This document shows positions 9,825 to 22,147 of a stretch of 64,000 nucleotides of DNA, piece after piece (position 1 is the first letter of the stretch; every line of letters begins with the position of its first letter). The position numbers and the translations under genes were made by a program. The notes below the pieces were generated by a model. The model did no database searches. It saw only the letters and a program-made list of their open reading frames with translations, and had not been told where the DNA came from. Source of the DNA: Henckelia pumila (Eukaryota; Streptophyta; Magnoliopsida; Lamiales; Gesneriaceae); the NCBI RefSeq assembly GCF_033568475.1, contig NC_133121.1, forward strand, positions 3,472,001-3,536,000, read 5' to 3'.

Positions 9825-12599
9825 ATGTCAAATCGTGACGACCAGAGTTCTCATGGCAGTGTTGGTGGGCGTTGGGGTGATGCCGACCGGGAGCCTCGTC
9901 GAGAACGGCGTCATCGTCACCATGACGACGAGCGTTTCACTGTGCGTCGATTCTTAGCTATGGGTCCTAAGCCCTTAGTTGGAGGTGAGTCTCCGGAGGA
10001 TGCGGAGAACTGGTTAGACCGCATGGAAACGACTTTTCAGACTTTCCAATGCACTGATGAGCAGAAGGTGGAGACCCTTGGCTATCTTCTGGATGGGCGT
10101 GCGCGCAGGTGGTGGAGGTTTACTTCTGCACCTTTTGTTGCGGCGAGAGGAGTGGCCACCTGGGCCGAGTTTCGCACAGCTTTCCAAAAGCGGTATTTTC
10201 CTCCTGCACTCCGACAGTCGAAGGCAGGCGAGCTACTGAGTCTGCGACAGGGAGCCATGTCTATCGATGAGTATCAGCAGAGGTTCTTTGATCTGCTATC
10301 CTATTGCCCCGAGATTGCTGATAGCTCAGAGATGAAGTATAATCTGTTCCTTCAGGGCCTTAACCCTGAGATCCATGACCGTGTGGCGGTTGGCGACGAC
10401 ATGTCCTACGAGGGTTTGGTGAGCCGTTGTCACCAGGCGGAGGACAGCATTCGGCGAAACAGGTCTTTCTCTCAGTCGAGACCTGCTAGTTCTTTGGCCC
10501 CCCGTGCCCAGTCATTCAAGAAGTCCGGGTCTACTTCTTCCTCTGGTTCGGGAGGTGTTGTCCGTTTCGGTAAGAAGGACAAGTGTGATCACTGTGGGAA
10601 GAACCATCCATCCGACAAGTGCCGCAGAGCTTCTGGAGCTTGTTTCCGTTGTGGAGAGACTGGTCATATCCGGAGGGATTGTCCACTGTCTGGGGGAGGC
10701 GGTTCTGGTTCTGGTTCAGGATCGGGTTCTCAGGCTACCATACAGCAGAGGTCGCAGGGACAATCTGCTGGGAGTTCTCATTTGAGGCCACGAGCTTCTG
10801 GCCAGGTGTTTGCCCTGAGACATGATCAGGCTGTGGAGGAGAATGAGAAAGTCATCGCAGGTACATTTATGCTTTATGGTATACCTGCTCTTGTACTTAT
10901 TGACACTGGTGCATCTCATTCCTTCATTTCTGCACGTTTTGTTAAGAGGCATAAATTACCATGCATTGCACTAGACGTAGTGATGTCTGTTTCTACTCCG
11001 ACGGGCCAATCTGCTTTGGCTAAGCGTCTAGTGATGGGTTGCCCTTTAGAGTTCGAAGGGAACATTCTGTTAGCGAATCTCATGGTCCTGGCGATGGACG
11101 ACTTTGATTGCATTCTGGGAATAGATGTGCTGACTACCTATCGAGCTTCAGTGGACTGCTATCAGAGATTAGTACGCTTTCATCCGGAAGGGAGTGAGAG
11201 TTGGTTTTTCTATGGTGAGGGAGCGCGACCCCCGATGCCTTTGGTATCAGCTTTGAGAGCCTGTCGAGCTCTGGAGTCTGGCGGGGAAGGCTACCTTATC
11301 TATGCAGTTGATTTGTCCGCTGAGAGTATTGGGATAGAGAGCATTCCTGTTGTGGATGAATTTCCAGATGTGTTTCCTGATGAGATTCCGGGTTTTCCTC
11401 CTGCTAGGGAAGTCGAGTTTGGCATAGAGTTGATGCCGGGTACTTTGCCTATTTCTAGAGCACCGTATCGTCTGGCTCCGTCAGAGATGCGTGAGTTGAA
11501 GAATCAGCTACAAGATCTTTTGGACAAGGGGTACATTCGTCCTAGTGTATCTCCTTGGGGAGCTCCTGTTCTCTTCGTGAAGAAGAAGGATGGGTCGATG
11601 CGGCTGTGCATTGACTATCGGCAGCTGAATCGAGTCACTGTGAAGAACAAGTATCCGTTGCCTCGTATTGATGACTTGTTTGATCAGCTGCAGGGTACTT
11701 CTATTTACTCCAAGATTGACTTGAGATCTGGGTATCATCAGTTGAGAGTCCGTGATCAGGACGTAGCCAAGACTGCATTCCGTACTCGCTATGGGCATTA
11801 CGAGTTCCTAGTGATGCCATTTGGTTTGACTAATGCGCCGGCTATATTCATGGATTTGATGAACCGTGTCTTCAGGGAGTATTTGGACAAGTTTGTCGTG
11901 GTCTTCATTGACGATATCTTGGTGTATTCGCGTAATACGGAAGAGCATGTTTCTCACTTGCGGTTGGTACTACAGACTCTTCGAGATGAGCAGTTGTACG
12001 CCAAGCTGAGCAAGTGTGAGTTCTGGATGGATAGAGTGGTCTTTCTTGGCCATATCATATCCAGGGAGGGGATTTCTGTTGATCCAAGCAAGATTGAAGC
12101 GGTACTTAATTGGTCGCGTCCGACGACAGTTGCTGAGATCCGTAGTTTTCTGGGTCTAGCAGGGTATTATCGTCGCTTCATTCTGAATTTCTCTCAGTTA
12201 GCTCGACCGTTGACGCAGCTTACCCGCAAGGGTGTGGATTTTGAGTGGTCCTCCGAGTGTGAGGAGAATTTCCGTGAGCTTCGACGGCGGTTGACTTCTG
12301 CGCCGGTGTTAGCATTACCGTCAGGATCTGGAGGGTATGTAGTTTACACGGATGCTTCTCTTCAGGGGTTAGGTTGTGTCCTGACTCAGAATGGGCATGT
12401 GATCGCATACGCTTCTAGACAGCTGAAGCTTCACGAGGACAACTACCCAGTCCATGATTTGGAGTTAGCAGCCATTGTGTTCGCTTTGAAGATCTGGCGT
12501 CATTATCTGTATGGCGAGAAATTTGAGATCTTCACCGACCATAAGAGTCTCAAGTATTTGTTCACTCAGGCAGAATTGAACATGAGACAGAGACGTTGA
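9825..12599 (+). CDS. Gypsy Gag-protease-RT-RNase H polyprotein, ending at a nonsense codon
   Basis: The frame has 924 codons. Gag capsid-like sequence lies in residues about 40-200, followed by a Ser/Gly-rich linker, a CCHC zinc knuckle ([14 protein letters not shown], about 271-284), an aspartic protease with the DTGA active site (about 358), reverse transcriptase with FIDDIL (about 693) and an RNase H with TDAS (about 842). It stops at TGA 12597-12599; the same frame continues without loss at 12600 into integrase, and relatives have Trp there, so a single TGG to TGA change is the simplest explanation. The start ATG at 9825 is 50 bases after the primer site, normal for the clade. The protein would copy the element RNA inside virus-like particles; integrase can only be made by readthrough. 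Confidence 0.9.
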   Translation: MSNRDDQSSHGSVGGRWGDADREPRRERRHRHHDDERFTVRRFLAMGPKPLVGGESPEDAENWLDRMETTFQTFQCTDEQKVETLGYLLDGRARRWWRFTSAPFVAARGVATWAEFRTAFQKRYFPPALRQSKAGELLSLRQGAMSIDEYQQRFFDLLSYCPEIADSSEMKYNLFLQGLNPEIHDRVAVGDDMSYEGLVSRCHQAEDSIRRNRSFSQSRPASSLAPRAQSFKKSGSTSSSGSGGVVRFGKKDKCDHCGKNHPSDKCRRASGACFRCGETGHIRRDCPLSGGGGSGSGSGSGSQATIQQRSQGQSAGSSHLRPRASGQVFALRHDQAVEENEKVIAGTFMLYGIPALVLIDTGASHSFISARFVKRHKLPCIALDVVMSVSTPTGQSALAKRLVMGCPLEFEGNILLANLMVLAMDDFDCILGIDVLTTYRASVDCYQRLVRFHPEGSESWFFYGEGARPPMPLVSALRACRALESGGEGYLIYAVDLSAESIGIESIPVVDEFPDVFPDEIPGFPPAREVEFGIELMPGTLPISRAPYRLAPSEMRELKNQLQDLLDKGYIRPSVSPWGAPVLFVKKKDGSMRLCIDYRQLNRVTVKNKYPLPRIDDLFDQLQGTSIYSKIDLRSGYHQLRVRDQDVAKTAFRTRYGHYEFLVMPFGLTNAPAIFMDLMNRVFREYLDKFVVVFIDDILVYSRNTEEHVSHLRLVLQTLRDEQLYAKLSKCEFWMDRVVFLGHIISREGISVDPSKIEAVLNWSRPTTVAEIRSFLGLAGYYRRFILNFSQLARPLTQLTRKGVDFEWSSECEENFRELRRRLTSAPVLALPSGSGGYVVYTDASLQGLGCVLTQNGHVIAYASRQLKLHEDNYPVHDLELAAIVFALKIWRHYLYGEKFEIFTDHKSLKYLFTQAELNMRQRR

Positions 12600-14240
12600 A
12601 TGGACTTGCTTAAGGACTATGATTGCGAGATTAAGTACCATCCGGGAGCTGCTAATCTCACCGCTGATGCTTTGAGTCGCAAGGTGCGACTATCCGCACT
12701 TCAGACTTATTCGATGTCTAGTGCGATCAGTGACTGTTGTACTTCAGGTTATACCTTCAAGCATAAGAAAGGTATGCAGAGTATCCAGATGTTTGAGATA
12801 TTATCTGAGCCAGCCTTGTACTCGCGGATCCGAGATGCTCAGATGTCTGATTCGAAGACCCAGCGTTTAGCTCGTCTAGCTAACGAGGGTAGCTCGTCTG
12901 GATTTCATTATCAGTCAGATGGCTTTCTGTGTTTGTCTGGTAGGCTTGTGATTCCACAGGATGAAGAGTTGCGAGAGGAGATTTTATCTCAGGCACATCG
13001 CACTAAGTTGAGTATTCATCCTGGGAGCAACAAGATGTACAAGGATCTACGTACTCGTTTCTGGTGGAAGGGAATGAAACGCAGTGTTTATCAGTTTGTT
13101 TCCAGATGTTTGGTGTGTCAACAGGTCAAGGCAGAGCACCGACGACCTGGAGGATTGCTTCACAGTCTGCCTATTCCTGAATGGAAATGGGAGTTTATCA
13201 CTATGGACTTTGTGACCCATTTGCCGGTATCCCCGAGGAACTGTGATGCTATCTGGGTGGTGGTGGACCGACTCACCAAGTCAGCACATTTCATTGCCTA
13301 TAGCCGAGAGTACTCTGTGGATCGCATGGCACGGATGTACATTCAGGAGATCGTTCGACTTCATGGAGTGCCTGTGAGCATTGTCAACGATCGGGACCCC
13401 AGGTTTACTTCTAGATTCTGGGGGAGTGTTCAGCGTGCGATGGGTACTACTCTCAGTTTGAGTACAGCCTATCATCCAGAGACTGATGGTCAGTCAGAGC
13501 GCACTATCCGTACGTTAGAGGATATGCTTAGAGCGTGCGTCTTGGATTTTGGTTCAGCCTGGCAGGATCATTTGCCGTTGATCGAGTTCGCTTACAACAA
13601 CAGCTATCACACTAGTATTGGGATGGCACCTTTTGAGGCGTTGTATGGGCGACGTTGTCGTACTCCACTCTTCTGGGAAGAAGTGGGGGAGAGACAGGCT
13701 GAGGGACCGGAGTTTATCCAGCAGGCGATAGATATTGTTGATCAAATCAAGAAACGGATTAAGACTGCACAGGATCGTCAGGCCAGCTATGCTAATATCA
13801 GGCGTAGGCCCTTGCAGTTCGAGGTCGGGGAGAAAGTGTTTCTGAGAGTGTCACCTTTCCGCAAGATTCTCAGATTTGGCCTTAAGGGCAAGTTGTCTCC
13901 CAGATTTATCGGTCCGTTTGAGATCTTGGAGAGCATTAGCGATTTGGCTTATCGACTAGCTTTGCCACCGCATCTATCCAGCATTCACGACGTGTTCCAC
14001 GTATCTCTGTTGCGACGGTATGTGGCGGATGAATCTCATATTCTGCAGCGATCTGAGGTTCAGGTAGACAAGGATTTGACTTATGTTGAGAAACCTCTTC
14101 GTATCCTGGATTATAAGGATAAGGTTTTACGGAACAAAGTCATTCCTTTGGTTTTAGTTCAGTGGCAGCGCCGAGGCACTGAGGAAGCTACTTGGGAGCT
14201 TGAGGACAGGATGCGTAAAGACCATCCTGAGTTGTTTTGA
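12600..14240 (+). CDS. Gypsy RNase H end, integrase and chromodomain (downstream of the nonsense codon)
   Basis: In the same frame as the upstream polyprotein: 546 codons starting right after the TGA. The first part finishes RNase H. Integrase has an HHCC zinc-binding module (His pair near residue 136-142, CLVC near 170) and a catalytic D,D-35-E core: Asp in MDFVT (about 203), Asp in NDRDPRF (about 263) and Glu in QSERTIR (about 299). The C-terminal 50 residues, with the VQWQRRGTEEATWE-like motif, resemble the chromodomain that guides chromoviruses to chromatin. It ends TTTTGA, 124 bases before the polypurine tract. The ATG-less start means it is not an independent gene. Confidence 0.9.
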   Translation: MDLLKDYDCEIKYHPGAANLTADALSRKVRLSALQTYSMSSAISDCCTSGYTFKHKKGMQSIQMFEILSEPALYSRIRDAQMSDSKTQRLARLANEGSSSGFHYQSDGFLCLSGRLVIPQDEELREEILSQAHRTKLSIHPGSNKMYKDLRTRFWWKGMKRSVYQFVSRCLVCQQVKAEHRRPGGLLHSLPIPEWKWEFITMDFVTHLPVSPRNCDAIWVVVDRLTKSAHFIAYSREYSVDRMARMYIQEIVRLHGVPVSIVNDRDPRFTSRFWGSVQRAMGTTLSLSTAYHPETDGQSERTIRTLEDMLRACVLDFGSAWQDHLPLIEFAYNNSYHTSIGMAPFEALYGRRCRTPLFWEEVGERQAEGPEFIQQAIDIVDQIKKRIKTAQDRQASYANIRRRPLQFEVGEKVFLRVSPFRKILRFGLKGKLSPRFIGPFEILESISDLAYRLALPPHLSSIHDVFHVSLLRRYVADESHILQRSEVQVDKDLTYVEKPLRILDYKDKVLRNKVIPLVLVQWQRRGTEEATWELEDRMRKDHPELF

Positions 14241-14363
14241 TTTCATTCTTTAAGTTGTATTCAGTTGCAAACTCTGTAAACGTTTGATTTGAATAAAGAA
14301 TGTTTCTGATTTCTGTATTTGCATTCGGTACTTAAGATCTGATTTCGAGGACGAAATATCTTA

Positions 14364-14375
14364 AGTGGGGGAGAA
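14364..14375 (+). other. Polypurine tract of the gypsy element
   Basis: AGTGGGGGAGAA directly before the 3' LTR, the plus-strand priming site. The preceding TTTCGAGGACGAAA (14343-14356) is a conserved feature of this clade. Confidence 0.9.
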
Positions 14376-15713
14376 TGTAGTAGCCCGAACCCTAATTGAG
14401 TAATTAAAGGATTAATGCTAATTAAATAAATTGGGGATTGGACGGATCGGAAGCTCCGAAGGGACGATCGGAAGCTCCGATCGGGATCGGAAGCTCCGAT
14501 GAGGATCGGAGGCACCGATGATATTACGTCATCCATGACGTGTGGCTGGATCGGAAACTCCGATCAGGACCGGAGGCTCCGATCACCCCTATCCGGAGTC
14601 AACAAGTGATATTTTGACACGTGGCAGATCAGGATCTTCGGAAGCTCCGATGGCAGGATCGGACGTTCCGATCCAGGTTCGGACGTTCCGATCGAGGATC
14701 GGAGGCTCCGATCGTTGTCTATAAATAGAAGGCCGAGACTTTATTTCTCCTTGCCAATTCCGGATTTCCTCTCTATTTCTAGTCATATTCGAGCTGTTCT
14801 AGTCTTCTTAGGCTTGGTCCGGAGGTCGGAGAGGCGTTCGATAGTCATAGCGGAGTTGTGCCCAAGTTCTGGAGGCATCGACATCAAAGGGCTAACGACG
14901 GACGAAGGTATAGCTTTTGCTTCCTATAAATATTTAGGAGTATGCTATAGCTTAGTTAAGGCTTTTAGAGCACTGTAATGATAGTGGTATCATTTCGCTG
15001 TGTAGGCGGACTTTAGGCTTGGACTTAGAGCTGGTAGTGCCTACCTGGTATTTGAGGTACGAAAGTACTGTTCGAGATATCCTGACTGAGTATGCATGTA
15101 TTATGTGACTGCATGATTTATATGCCATGATATTATGCTGCATTCATTTGCATCTTGCTGTATCTCCTTCGAGATGTCTGTAGTAGGGTTGTACCCTATC
15201 CTGTTAGTGGATGGACTTCCATCGATTTGGGTCCGGCGTATCCACGATTATCTCGATATGGGAGCCACCTCCTGAAGCGACGGCACAGCGTGCTACATAC
15301 CAGGGCCCGGTCTGTCTCTGTTATCTGATCCTTGACCTCGAGTCTATAGGGAGTTCACTTTGCATGCATGTATACTCATACTCTCGCACTGAGCGTTTTA
15401 TGCTCACGTCTCGTACTCTGTATTTTCTGGACACCCTATTCCATGGGGCAGGTTTGCGATTGGACGAGGAGGGTGGATCCAGGAGGGGCTAGTCAGTGGT
15501 TGGCCAGCTGGAGCTTCGTCTAGGCTTTATTACTGTTGTTTGGGTTTATACAGCTATTCGATTTGGTTGTATATTATTGGATAATTACAGATTCCTTTAC
15601 CTGGGATTGTATAATGTTATTGGTTTCCGCAGTTTTATTCTGATATCTGTTTTATTAAGTTAATTGCATGCCTAAGTTCTGTTTAGTAGGTGATCCGGGT
15701 AAGGGTCACTACA
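14376..15713 (+). repeat. 3' LTR of the gypsy element
   Basis: 1338 bp, the same length and ends as the 5' LTR (TGTAGTAG to CACTACA), followed by the target duplication AAAGT at 15714-15718. The ten-repeat U3 region and the TATA box (14720-14727) are both present. Confidence 0.95.
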
Positions 15714-16184
15714 AAAGTAAACTTGTCCATGAGCCAGACTAGACTGTATAATTCCCATAAGGGATTGTTTCCAATTCAAATTTCTACCATCACGTAAAGC
15801 TGCTAAAAAGCTTTCTGGTAGACCTTCTAAAGTAAGAGGTTTAAAAGCAATTTGCACTAAACCAATATGTCAAAATTTATGAGTTTTTTGAAAAGGTAAA
15901 ATATCCTTTTTGTTTAATAAACCGATTACCATATCATTTCTGTGAAGAGGAATAGACTCTTCAGTAGTTTTTACTACTTGTTTCAATCCTAATCTCTCAA
16001 AAGTTCCTAATTTGTAAACCAGTTTAGGTTCTACTTTAGGAATAGTCCATTTATTCAATAAATCCAAATTATTAGAAATATCATATTCTTCAATAATACT
16101 GTTTTGAAAAGTATCATTATGGATCTTAGAAAGATTCATTTTTATACAACTTTTGTACTAAATCAATCCCTTAACAATACATTA
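15714..16184 (-). pseudogene. Caulimovirid movement protein, N-terminal part, segment A
   Basis: Reverse-strand frame from ATG 16137-16139 to the gypsy insertion at 15714. It has the conserved LHRNDMVIGLL-type block near 15920-15960 and the QIAFKPL motif near 15838-15858. A TTA to TGA change near 15870 breaks the frame here, while position 31, a stop in segment D, is intact Trp. The remaining C-terminal part is at 7766-8421. The bases 16140-16184 match the viral leader of segment D up to about 10 nt after its primer site, then the sequence flips to segment B. Confidence 0.75.
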
Positions 16185-17671
16185 TTTCTAATAATTATAA
16201 TGGTAAAAGCATTTATGAATGAAATATTGATGATTTTGCAGACAAGCATATTTATAATATTGTTCATCGTATGCTTATGTATAGTACTGTTTGTAAGAAT
16301 AATGATAATATTGACAAGAATATTGCTAAGATGCTTACAGCAGGTTTTACTGGCCAACTTAAAGGTTGGTAGGATAATTATTTAGCTCAAACTCAAAGAG
16401 ATGAAATTTTAGGAACTATTAAAATTGAGAATAATATTCCTACTGAGCATGCAGTTTATACTTTAATTATGACTATGATTGAGCATTTTACAGGAAGATT
16501 TACTGATAATAGTGAGAATATTCGTATTTTGCTTAGTAATTTACGTTGCAAAACTCTCACTGATTTTAGATGGTATAAAGATACTTTTCTATCTAGAATT
16601 TATGAATTACCTGACTGTAATACTAGTCAATGAAAAGCAAAATTTATTGATGGTCTTCCAGGTTTATTTGCTGAAAGGATTAGAAAAATGTTAAGAAAAG
16701 ATAATTTGTCGATTCCTTATGATAGTTATACTTATGGAAAGCTTATTAGTACTTGTGTTCAAGAAGGTCTAGCTCTTTGCAATGAATTAAAACTAGATAA
16801 ACAAATAAAAAGACAAAATTTGTTAGAAAAAAAGACAACTTGGTAAATTTTGTGACCAATTTGGTATTGATATGCCTAAAGATAAGAAAACAGTACCTCA
16901 TATAGGTAGATCCAATAGATCTAAAGGATTTTATAGAAAACGTCGTCCCTTATCTGAAAAACAAAAAGATAAGAAAGAAAAAAGAAAGAGATACGTAGGC
17001 AGAAAAGGACATATCCTTAGAAAAAATATAAAGTTATTTGTCATAAATGTGGCAAATAGGGTCATTACGCTAATAAGTGTTGGACCAAAGAAAAGATTAA
17101 AAATCTTGACATAGATGATAATATTAAAGAAAAATTATTTAATATCTTTCTAACTTCTGAATCTGATAAAAGTTCGAAATATGAATCTTATAGTTCTGAA
17201 GATATTAATGCTTTAGAGAATGATTCGATTATCTCAGATTCTGGTACTGGGGATTGTGATGCGTGTATTCAAGGAAAAGTATGCACTAAGAAAGATAATA
17301 ACAATGATGAGTTTTATAAACTTATGTCTCAATTTAAGGATATTAATATTAATGTTCTTGATAATAATAATATTTTAGAATTCCTTAAAATGATTAAGGA
17401 TCCCAGTTTAATTTCTAGTATCATTGATAAAATGGATAGTAATCCATCTGCTAGTAATAAGACAGAAAGTCTTATTCATCCTACTTATACTATGACATAA
17501 GTCAAAAAACTTCTCAAACAGAAGTATGAAAATCAAAATCCTGTGACTATTCAGGATTTAGTTCATGAGATTAATAATCTAAAAAAAAGAGGTAAAAATT
17601 TTACAAAATGAATATTTAGTTCTTCATAAAAGAATTAATGAAATTGAGAAAGGTAAAGAAAAATTTTTCAG
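16185..17671 (+). mobile_element. Caulimovirid segment B: coat protein 3' half, inverted relative to A
   Basis: Matches segment D from about 21056 to the zinc-finger and acidic-tail region, then continues into the coiled-coil sequence before the protease. Premature stops replace Trp codons (near 16369 and 16632), and the frame shifts elsewhere. The join with segment A falls in ATTATTT (16181-16187), which both partner sequences contain. The zinc-finger region (about 17035-17080) has lost a cysteine-supporting codon to TAG. The join with segment C lies at about 17672, again in a short shared run of T. Confidence 0.75.
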
Positions 17672-19020
17672 GTCAAATGGCATTACTGTCCATTCATAAT
17701 GTCCTATTGGAACATTAAAAACAGTTTTATATCTATCAGATTTTTTTATTTGAATCTGCCAATATCCTGATTTTAAATCAAATTTTGAAAATATTAAAGC
17801 ACTAAAAAGTCTATCTAATAAATCTTTTTTTTAGGAATATGATGCCTAATCTATTTCAAAACTTTATTAAGAGGTTTATAATTTATTACTAACCTGGGAA
17901 CTCCTCTTTCCTTCTCCGAATGTTTATTAACATAAAAAGCAGTACAAGACCAAGGAGACTGAGAGTGAGTTATTAAATTTTTATCTAATAAAGACTTTAT
18001 TTCATTTTTACATAATTCCAAATATTCAGAATTTATTTGACAAAGACGAGCCTTTGTGGGAATACTTTTTTCATCAAAAGTTTTCTCATAAGGAAGAGAA
18101 ACAATATGTTTCTTTCTATCCAAAAAAGCATTGGGATGATCATTACAGATCTCTAAAGAAAATTTATTATGAACAAATTGAATTTTTTCATGTAATTTAG
18201 AATTCTTCAGTTTTTCTTCAATAGTTAAGGAATTGACTTCCTCTTTTAAAGAATTTATATGAAAAATTTTTCTATGAATTTTATCCTGTAATTCATTTAA
18301 CACCTAGGTTTTGTAATAAACAGGAAAGAAATTGGTTTTCCTTCAAAGGTACATGTAATTCCTTTGTCATCTATATGAGTTAAAGGATAAATTTTATAAA
18401 TAAAAGGAAGACCAAGTATAAGTTGGCTAGAAATATTTTTAGCAAATAAAAAACTTGTAGCGATACACTTTTTGTCCTTACAAATATAAGCTTTAGGTAA
18501 TTTATAATTTATATCAAGAGGTTCTCCACCTGCATGAGATAAAGAATGAGTGGTCTTATGAAAATATTTGGTGGGTATAAGATCTTCTTGTATAATATTT
18601 AAATTCGCACCACTATCAATCATGGCAATAAAATTTTTCTTATAAAAATTATCAATTAAAAGAGTAATATTAGTATACCATTTTTGAGATATAATCATAC
18701 TTAACACAGAAAGGTGATTATCCTCAAAGAAAGATAATTTTTTAAAATAGTCTTCTTGATCATAATCATTTTCAGTATCTTGAAAATTTCCTTGACCATA
18801 AAATTTTTCTTTACCTTTCTCAATTTTATTAATTCTTTTATGAAGAACTAAATTTTCATTTTGTAAAATTTTTACCTCTTTTTTTAGATTATTAATCTCA
18901 TGAACTAAATCCTGAATAGTCACAGGATTTTGATTTTCATACTTCTGTTTGAGAAGTTTTTTGACTTCTGTCATAGTATAAGTAGGATTAATAAGACTTT
19001 CTGTCTTATTACTAGCAGAT
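17672..19020 (-). mobile_element. Caulimovirid segment C: protease and RT start, reverse strand
   Basis: The reverse-strand frame 18297-18974 has a coiled coil followed by the protease DSGA (at about 18612-18623, with Asn in place of Asp two residues later) and LGLPF. A second frame, 17851-18303, carries the linker and the start of RT (PRLVINY near 17890-17910); the sequence continues to KSGYWQI and the VMPF motif at 17672-17780. RT then ends at the inversion. Together with segment A it shows how far RT extends in this locus: the YxDD box and RNase H are never reached. Confidence 0.75.
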
Positions 19021-19096
19021 GGTAATATCCTATGTATGATTTTGTAATATCCTATATTGATTTGTAATATCCCATGATAATGTGATCTCTAGAATG
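19021..19096 (+). repeat. Terminal 76-bp repeat of segment D (left copy)
   Basis: Identical by eye to 22551-22626, and also matched (inverted) at 2079-2155 in segment A. It has three AATATCC(T/C)AT-type motifs about 20 bp apart. Confidence 0.85.
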
Positions 19097-19106
19097 GTAT
19101 CAGAGC
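19095..19106 (+). other. Pararetrovirus primer binding site (tRNA-Met)
   Basis: TGGTATCAGAGC followed by TTAG, complementary to initiator tRNA-Met. In Caulimoviridae this site primes minus-strand DNA and is position 1 of the genome map. The viral start codon is 55 bases further on. Confidence 0.9.
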
Positions 19107-19161
19107 TTAGTGGTAAATAATGTATTGTTAAGTGATTAATTTAGTACAAAAGTTGTATAAA

Positions 19162-20238
19162 ATGAATCTTTCTAAGATCAATAATGATACTGTTCAAAAT
19201 AGTATTATTGAAGAATATGATATTCCTAATAATTTGGATTTATTGAATAAATAGACTATTCCTAAAGTAGAACCTAAACTGGTTTACAAATTAGGAACTT
19301 TTGAGAGATTAGGATTGAAACAAGTAGTAAAAACTACTGAAGAGTCTATTCCTCTTCACAGAAATGAGATGGTAATCGGTTTATTAAACAAAAAGGATAT
19401 TTTACCTTTTCAAAAAACTCATAAATTTTTACATATTGGTTTACTGCAAATTGCTTTTAAACCTCTTATTTTAGAAGGTCTACCAGAAAGCTTTTTAGCA
19501 GCTTTACGTGATGGTAGAAATTTGAATTGGAAACAATCCCTTATGGGAATTATACAGTCTAGTCTGGCTCATGGACCAGTTTACTTTGATGTTTATCCAA
19601 ATCTTTCTTTATCTTTATCTGATATAAATATTATTGATGCTTTAACTTTAAATGTTAAAACCCATGGTTATAATTATATTACTGGAACAGAAGTTATATG
19701 TATATATTATAGAATCTATTTTAAACCTTTATTTACTTTAAATCTCATGTGTAAAAAAGTAGATAAATATTTGAATGAAACAATTCTAATAGAAACCAAG
19801 TTTAGTAGATCTAAAATTACTACACGTAGATCTATCAAATGGAAAGAAATTATATTTCCTGAAAATTGGATAATTGAACAAGCTGTTCCTAAAAATCCTA
19901 TTATAAATAGTAATTTACAAAATATTGTTTAGAATAATGAAGGATCTGTAGAAATACAGTTTCATAAAGAACAAAGAAGATTATTACCTTCTTCTGCTAG
20001 ATCTCTTGCTAGATCTAGATCTATGTATTCTCATATTTCTCCTATAGATTATATGATTGATATACATCAATCATCAAGAGCATCTACTTCTCAAATAAGA
20101 GAAGACAGTGGATCTCAATCCTCTAAAGAGGATGTAGTTGATGAATTAATTATCAACAAAAATAATATTTTTCATGGTATTTATAATGTTCAAAACATTA
20201 GAGAAACTGATACGATATCAGAAATGAATTTTATATGA
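19162..20238 (+). pseudogene. Caulimovirid movement protein gene, segment D, two nonsense codons
   Basis: The frame runs for 358 codons from ATG 19162 to TGA 20236-20238. In-frame TAG codons occur at codon 31 (19252-19254) and codon 257 (19930-19932); the first is Trp in segment A. The N-terminal two thirds have the 30K-superfamily movement-protein core (FLHIGLLQIAFKPL near 19427-19470, LTLNVKTHGY near 19640-19670), whose proteins enlarge plasmodesmata to let virus move between cells. A Ser/Arg-rich tail follows (about 19990-20030). The stop overlaps the coat ATG as ATGA, as in segment A. Confidence 0.82.
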
Positions 20239-22147
20239 TTTTTATGGATAGTACGCCCAAACTTGATTTTTCTAAAGGATCTTTTGCTAGGCAAAAGATT
20301 AATTATGAATTTTATCTTCCAAAATGGAATCTTTTCAGAAAATGGTATTTTCAAAGTTTTTCTGAAAAAAAATATGATATAATAAGATATGAATTTTATT
20401 CCTTTTGTGAAAAACATAATAAATTGATTCCTTTTGTCCCTTGGTTTATTAGAACTTACGTGATTGATTATATCAATGTTATTGAAAGAACTTATAAACT
20501 TTCTTCTGGTTCTATACAGAAATCTTTGTACCCTCCTCAACTACCTTTTCAAATTGAAAAGAATAATAAAATCTTAAGTTTTGTTTCTTTCTCTAAATTA
20601 TTTGAGAATGACACTTTACAGGTTACTATTAAACATATTAACCAAATTTTGGAAAAACAAAATTACACTAATTTATATTTGAATATTTTAGGAGAAGAAA
20701 TTACTTCTTTACATAATAGAGTCGAAATGATTATTTCTGCTATTAATCAAATTAAACCAGATGTTCATATACAACAGAAGGAAGAGACCAATATTGTCTC
20801 CATAGCTTCTTCTTCTATTCAGCCACCTCCTGAAATCAAAGATTTTAAATTAAAATCTTCCATGTCTGAATTAGAAAAATTTATAGAAGAAAAATTAAAA
20901 AATTTCAATGTTTCTACTCTAGATGGTAAAATTAAAAATGATTCTAATAATGAGATTAATAAATTGAAATGGGCTGATAGACCTACTCATAATAAATATT
21001 ATTATAGTAGACCTACTCCTATAGATGTTCTTAATGAAGAACAAAAATATATTATTTCTAATAATTATAATGGTAAAAGCATTTATGAATGGAATATTGA
21101 TGGTTTTGCAGACAAGCATATTTATAATATTGCTCATCGTATGCTTATGTATAGTACTGTTTGTAAGAATAATGATAATACTGACAAGAATAATGCTAAG
21201 ATGCTTACAGCAGATTTTACTGGCCAACTTAAAGGTTGGTGGGATAATTATTTAGCTCAAACTCAAAGATATGAAATTTTAGAAACTATTAAAATTGAGA
21301 ATAATATTCCTACTGAGCATGCAGTTTATACTTTAATTATGACTATGATTGAGCATTTTACAGGAAGATTTATTGATAATAGTGAGAATATTCGTATTTT
21401 GCTTAGTAATTTACGTTGCAAAACTCTCACTGATTTTAGATGGTATAAAGATACTTTTCTATCTAGAATTTATGAATTACCTGGCTGTAATACTAGTCAA
21501 TGGAAAGAAAAATTTATTGATGGTCTTCCAGGTTTATTTGCTAAAAGGATTAGAAAAATTTTAAGAAAAGATAATTTGTCGATTCCTTATGATAGTTATA
21601 CTTATGGAAAGCTTATTAGTACTTGTATTCAAGAAGGTCTAACTCTTTGCAATGAATTAAAACTAGATAAAAAAAATAAAAAGACAAAATTTGTTAGAAA
21701 AAAGACAGCTTGGTAAATTTTGTGACCAATTTGGTATTGATATGCCTAAAGATAAGAAAACAGTACCTGATATAGGTAGATCCAATAGATCTAACAGATT
21801 TTATAGAAAACGTCGTCCCTTATCTGAAAAACAAAAAGATAAGAAAGAAAAAAGAAAAGAGATACGTAGGCAGAAAAGGACATATCCTAAGAAAAAATAT
21901 AAAGTTATTTGTCATAAATGTGGCAAAGAGGGTCATTACGCTAATAAATGTTAGACCAAAGAAAAAATTAAAAATCTTGACATAGATGATAATATTAAAG
22001 AAAAATTATTTAATATCTTTCTAACTTCTGAATCTGATAAAAGTTCGGAATATGAATCTTATAGTTCTGAAGATATTAATACTTTAGAGAATGATTCGAT
22101 TATCTCAGATTCTGATACTGAGGATTGTGATGCGTGTATTCAAGTAC
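20235..22147 (+). pseudogene. Caulimovirid coat protein gene, segment D, late frameshift
   Basis: The frame is open from ATG 20235 to 21716 (493 codons), then a change of length in the A-run near 21670-21680 shifts it. Coding continues in another frame at 21691-21954 with a Lys/Arg-rich segment and the complete CCHC zinc finger (CHKCGKEGHYANKC, about 21910-21951), where TGG has become TAG. An acidic tail follows to about 22140. The conserved core (GQLKGWWDNY, about 21220-21250) and zinc finger match caulimovirid coat proteins, which package the genome in icosahedral or bacilliform particles. An antisense frame in the same place is a shadow. Confidence 0.82.

Larger units (their letters stand above)
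8422..15713 (+). mobile_element. Ty3/gypsy LTR retrotransposon (Tekay/Del-like chromovirus), nearly intact
   Basis: A complete 7292-bp element: two LTRs of equal length (1338 bp), a primer site, gag-protease-RT-RNase H-integrase in one frame, a polypurine tract, and a 5-bp target duplication AAAGT on both sides (8417-8421 and 15714-15718). By eye the LTRs differ at about six positions (roughly 0.5%), which points to a recent insertion. It sits inside the movement-protein sequence of the pararetrovirus, so it is younger than that insertion. Order of the pol domains and a C-terminal chromodomain-like segment place it among chromoviruses. One TGA at 12597-12599 is the only break in the coding frame that I see. 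Confidence 0.95.
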
